64,000 nucleotides of DNA. Source: Thermomonas carbonis (GTDB lineage Bacteria; Pseudomonadota; Gammaproteobacteria; Xanthomonadales; Xanthomonadaceae). The notes below the pieces were generated by a model. That model was not told the DNA's origin. It was given only the letters and a program-made list of their open reading frames with translations, and searched no databases. The stretch covers positions 2,142,001-2,206,000 of the forward strand of contig NZ_CP060719.1 of the NCBI RefSeq assembly GCF_014396975.1, given 5' to 3'. Position 1 is the first letter of the stretch; each line of letters begins with the position of its first letter. The position numbers and the translations under genes were made by a program. Positions 62,445 to 64,000 of this stretch are shown here, in pieces.

Positions 62445-62819
62445 ATGTCCAAGACCGCTGATCCATCGATTCCGTTGCAACTGCGCGCGCTGGGCGCGAT
62501 CGGCAGCGTGATGGCCGGCATGTCGGTGGCGTTGGCAGCGTATGCCGTACATGGTGCCGATGGCGAAGCACAGGCGCGCCTGGTGCAAGCCGCGGCCTTC
62601 GCCTCCGGGCATGGTGTGGCGCTGGCCGCGCTTGCTCCCCTCGCGCAGCGACGCAGCGGCTTGACGGCGTTGCTGGCGATGTTGCTGGGCGTGCTGCTGT
62701 TCTCGGGCAGTCTCATCGGCGCGGCGTTGTTGAGCCTGCCGACCACGCTGGCCCCGTTTGGCGGGATGCTGATGATCGGCGGGTGGTTGCTGCATGGCTG
62801 GGATCGTTGGCGAGGCTGA
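62445..62819 (+). CDS. DUF423 family small membrane protein
   Basis: 124 aa with four hydrophobic segments (about 14-34, 45-62, 70-90, 97-115). LRALGAIGSVMAGMSVALAAYAVHG is the DUF423/YgdD N-terminus, LVQAAAFASGHGVALAAL the second block, and LLFSGSLIGAALL plus APFGGMLMIGGWLLHGW the conserved end. Located in the inner membrane; function unknown. It sits between two terminated or separate units and is likely transcribed alone. Confidence 0.85.
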   Translation: MSKTADPSIPLQLRALGAIGSVMAGMSVALAAYAVHGADGEAQARLVQAAAFASGHGVALAALAPLAQRRSGLTALLAMLLGVLLFSGSLIGAALLSLPTTLAPFGGMLMIGGWLLHGWDRWRG

Positions 62820-62929
62820 GGCAGGACGCATCGATGCGCGCCGATTCAGGCGCCGGTTGAACTTCGCAATGCAAGGCTGGTCACACTGCGCCACCACGCC
62901 TCAGCCAACACCACAAGGACGGGAACGAT

Positions 62930-63988
62930 ATGCGCATGACGATGCTGGCGGTGGGCATGATGCTGGCGCTTGCGGCGATGCCGCTGCAGGCGCAGGTTCC
63001 ACCCACCACGCCGGCCACTCCGCCGGTGCAGGAAGCCCCGATCCAGCAAGCGACGGTGGGTGCCGACGGCATCCGCACCGAGGCCACGGTAATCGTCGAC
63101 GGCACACAGCCGGGGCCAGGTCTCTGGTTGGTGCGCAAGGGCAACCACGACCTGTGGATACTCGCCACACTCAGTCCGCTGCCGGCGAAGATGCAGTGGC
63201 AATCGAAGCAGGTCCAGGACGTGATCGGGAATGCGCAGGAGGTGATCTATCCGCCGCGCGTCAGCTTGGACGTCAAGGCCGGGTTCTTTCAGAAACTGAC
63301 GCTGCTGCCAGCGATGCTTGGTGCCCGCAAGAGCCCGGACGGCAAGCGCCTCGAAGAGATCGTGTCACCGGCCTCGTACGCGCGCTGGAAAACATTGAAG
63401 GCGCGCTACATCGGTGCCGATGGCGGCGTCGAGAAGTGGCGGCCCTTGTTCGCTGCGCAGGAGCTGTACAAGGAGGCGATGAAAAAATCCGGGTTGGACA
63501 ATGCGAAGTCGGTGTGGCCGGTGATCAACGATGCGGTCGAAGCTCATCACCCCAACGTGACCGTGGTGAAAGAAGAAATCGTGGTCCGCGATCCGAAGCC
63601 ACTGCTGAAGGAATGGTCAAAGACCACGCTGGATGACATCGCCTGCTTCGAGAACACGATGACCCGCATCGAGACCGATCTCGACGCCATGCGCGCGCGC
63701 GCGAACGCCTGGGCCACCGGCGATATGGCCGCGTTGCAGTCGCTGCCTGCGCCGTATCAGTGGGAGTCCTGCATGAGCGCCATCTCGGAGGCGGGCATCG
63801 GCAAGCGGCTAGGGTTCGGTGATGCCAATCAGAAGGCCCGCAGCAAATGGCTGGCCGCGGCCGATGCTGCGCTTGAGAAGAACACCGTCACCTTCGCGGT
63901 GCTGGACATGAAGGAAATGGCCAACGCCGACGGCTTGCTGGCCAAGCTCAAGGCCAAGGGTTATTCGGTGCTCGCACCGGACGAATGA
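62930..63988 (+). CDS. TraB/GumN family protein, exported
   Basis: 352 aa. The signal peptide (about 1-23) ends MPLQAQ, followed by a Pro/Thr-rich stretch. PGLWLVRKGNHDLWILATLSPLPAKMQW matches the N-terminal block of xanthomonad GumN-type proteins; the usual GTxH motif of the TraB superfamily is replaced by ATLSP. The C-terminal block NTVTFAVLDMKEMANADGLLAKLKAKGYSV is the conserved end of the family. GumN lies by the xanthan gum genes in Xanthomonas, but its role is unknown; other TraB-fold proteins are proposed metalloproteases. Loss of the His suggests a non-catalytic form. Confidence 0.82.
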   Translation: MRMTMLAVGMMLALAAMPLQAQVPPTTPATPPVQEAPIQQATVGADGIRTEATVIVDGTQPGPGLWLVRKGNHDLWILATLSPLPAKMQWQSKQVQDVIGNAQEVIYPPRVSLDVKAGFFQKLTLLPAMLGARKSPDGKRLEEIVSPASYARWKTLKARYIGADGGVEKWRPLFAAQELYKEAMKKSGLDNAKSVWPVINDAVEAHHPNVTVVKEEIVVRDPKPLLKEWSKTTLDDIACFENTMTRIETDLDAMRARANAWATGDMAALQSLPAPYQWESCMSAISEAGIGKRLGFGDANQKARSKWLAAADAALEKNTVTFAVLDMKEMANADGLLAKLKAKGYSVLAPDE

Positions 63989-64000
63989 GCCGGGCGCGCG

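Overview
The window is a G+C-rich (roughly two thirds by eye) chromosomal segment from a gammaproteobacterium. It is most likely a member of the Lysobacteraceae/Xanthomonadaceae (Lysobacter, Luteimonas, Thermomonas or Pseudoxanthomonas type). The evidence is the gene order (pyrG-kdsA-eno-ftsB-ispD-ispF-truD; surE-pcm-nlpD; rlmE-ftsH-folP; miaA-hfq-hflX-hflK-hflC-purA; minCDE), frequent GTG starts with 4-nt overlapping stops, an Oar-type secreted domain, a GumN-type protein and many exported peptidases. I see no integrase, transposase, phage gene, CRISPR array, rRNA or tRNA, so this looks like core chromosome rather than an island.

Layout. 1-5.8 kb: end of an acyl-CoA thioesterase gene, two tandem NlpC/P60 wall peptidases, a SlyD-like isomerase, a DUF418 membrane protein, and a DadA-like oxidase followed by an N-formylglutamate deformylase. 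5.8-9.8 kb: an S9 peptidase and parE on the minus strand, each broken by a one-base homopolymer slip that is probably an assembly error. 9.9-12.7 kb: glucokinase, a Tat-exported glycosylasparaginase and CutC. 12.8-24.2 kb: a dense plus-strand run for CTP, KDO, glycolysis, division (ftsB), isoprenoids (ispDF), tRNA pseudouridine (truD), and surE-pcm-exoD-nlpD, interrupted by minus-strand smr, a Mth938-like gene and yhbY; then rlmE. 24.3-38.2 kb: ftsH-folP, a dihaem cytochrome, putP, miaA-hfq-hflX-hflKC, a DUF2065 gene, an inverted S9 peptidase, and purA. FtsH and its HflKC regulator are thus both present.

38.3-49.5 kb: a hemerythrin-like protein, an exported M1 aminopeptidase, an unrecognised lipoprotein, a large TonB-dependent receptor with a structured leader, and gcvP behind a glycine riboswitch. 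49.5-55.8 kb: a Bcr/CflA efflux pump, an APC amino-acid transporter paired with a Rieske oxygenase, a small secreted Oar-like domain protein, and an ACE-like M2 peptidase. 55.9-64 kb: a small HEAGH protein, minE-minD-minC with a GNAT gene coupled upstream, a DesK/DesR-like two-component system, a membrane-tethered SRPBCC plus GyrI-like protein, a DUF423 protein and a TraB/GumN protein.

How it fits together: besides housekeeping, the accessory genes point to a protein- and peptide-scavenging life. They include exported or surface peptidases (two S9, M1, M2), glycosylasparaginase, a TonB receptor, amino-acid and proline importers, and catabolic enzymes for D-amino acids, formylglutamate and glycine. 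I found no clearly new multi-gene system. The best leads are non-coding: the promoter, palindrome and nested stem-loop in front of the TonB receptor, a covarying REP-like repeat, a 72-nt inverted repeat, and a terminator-like hairpin in the purA leader.
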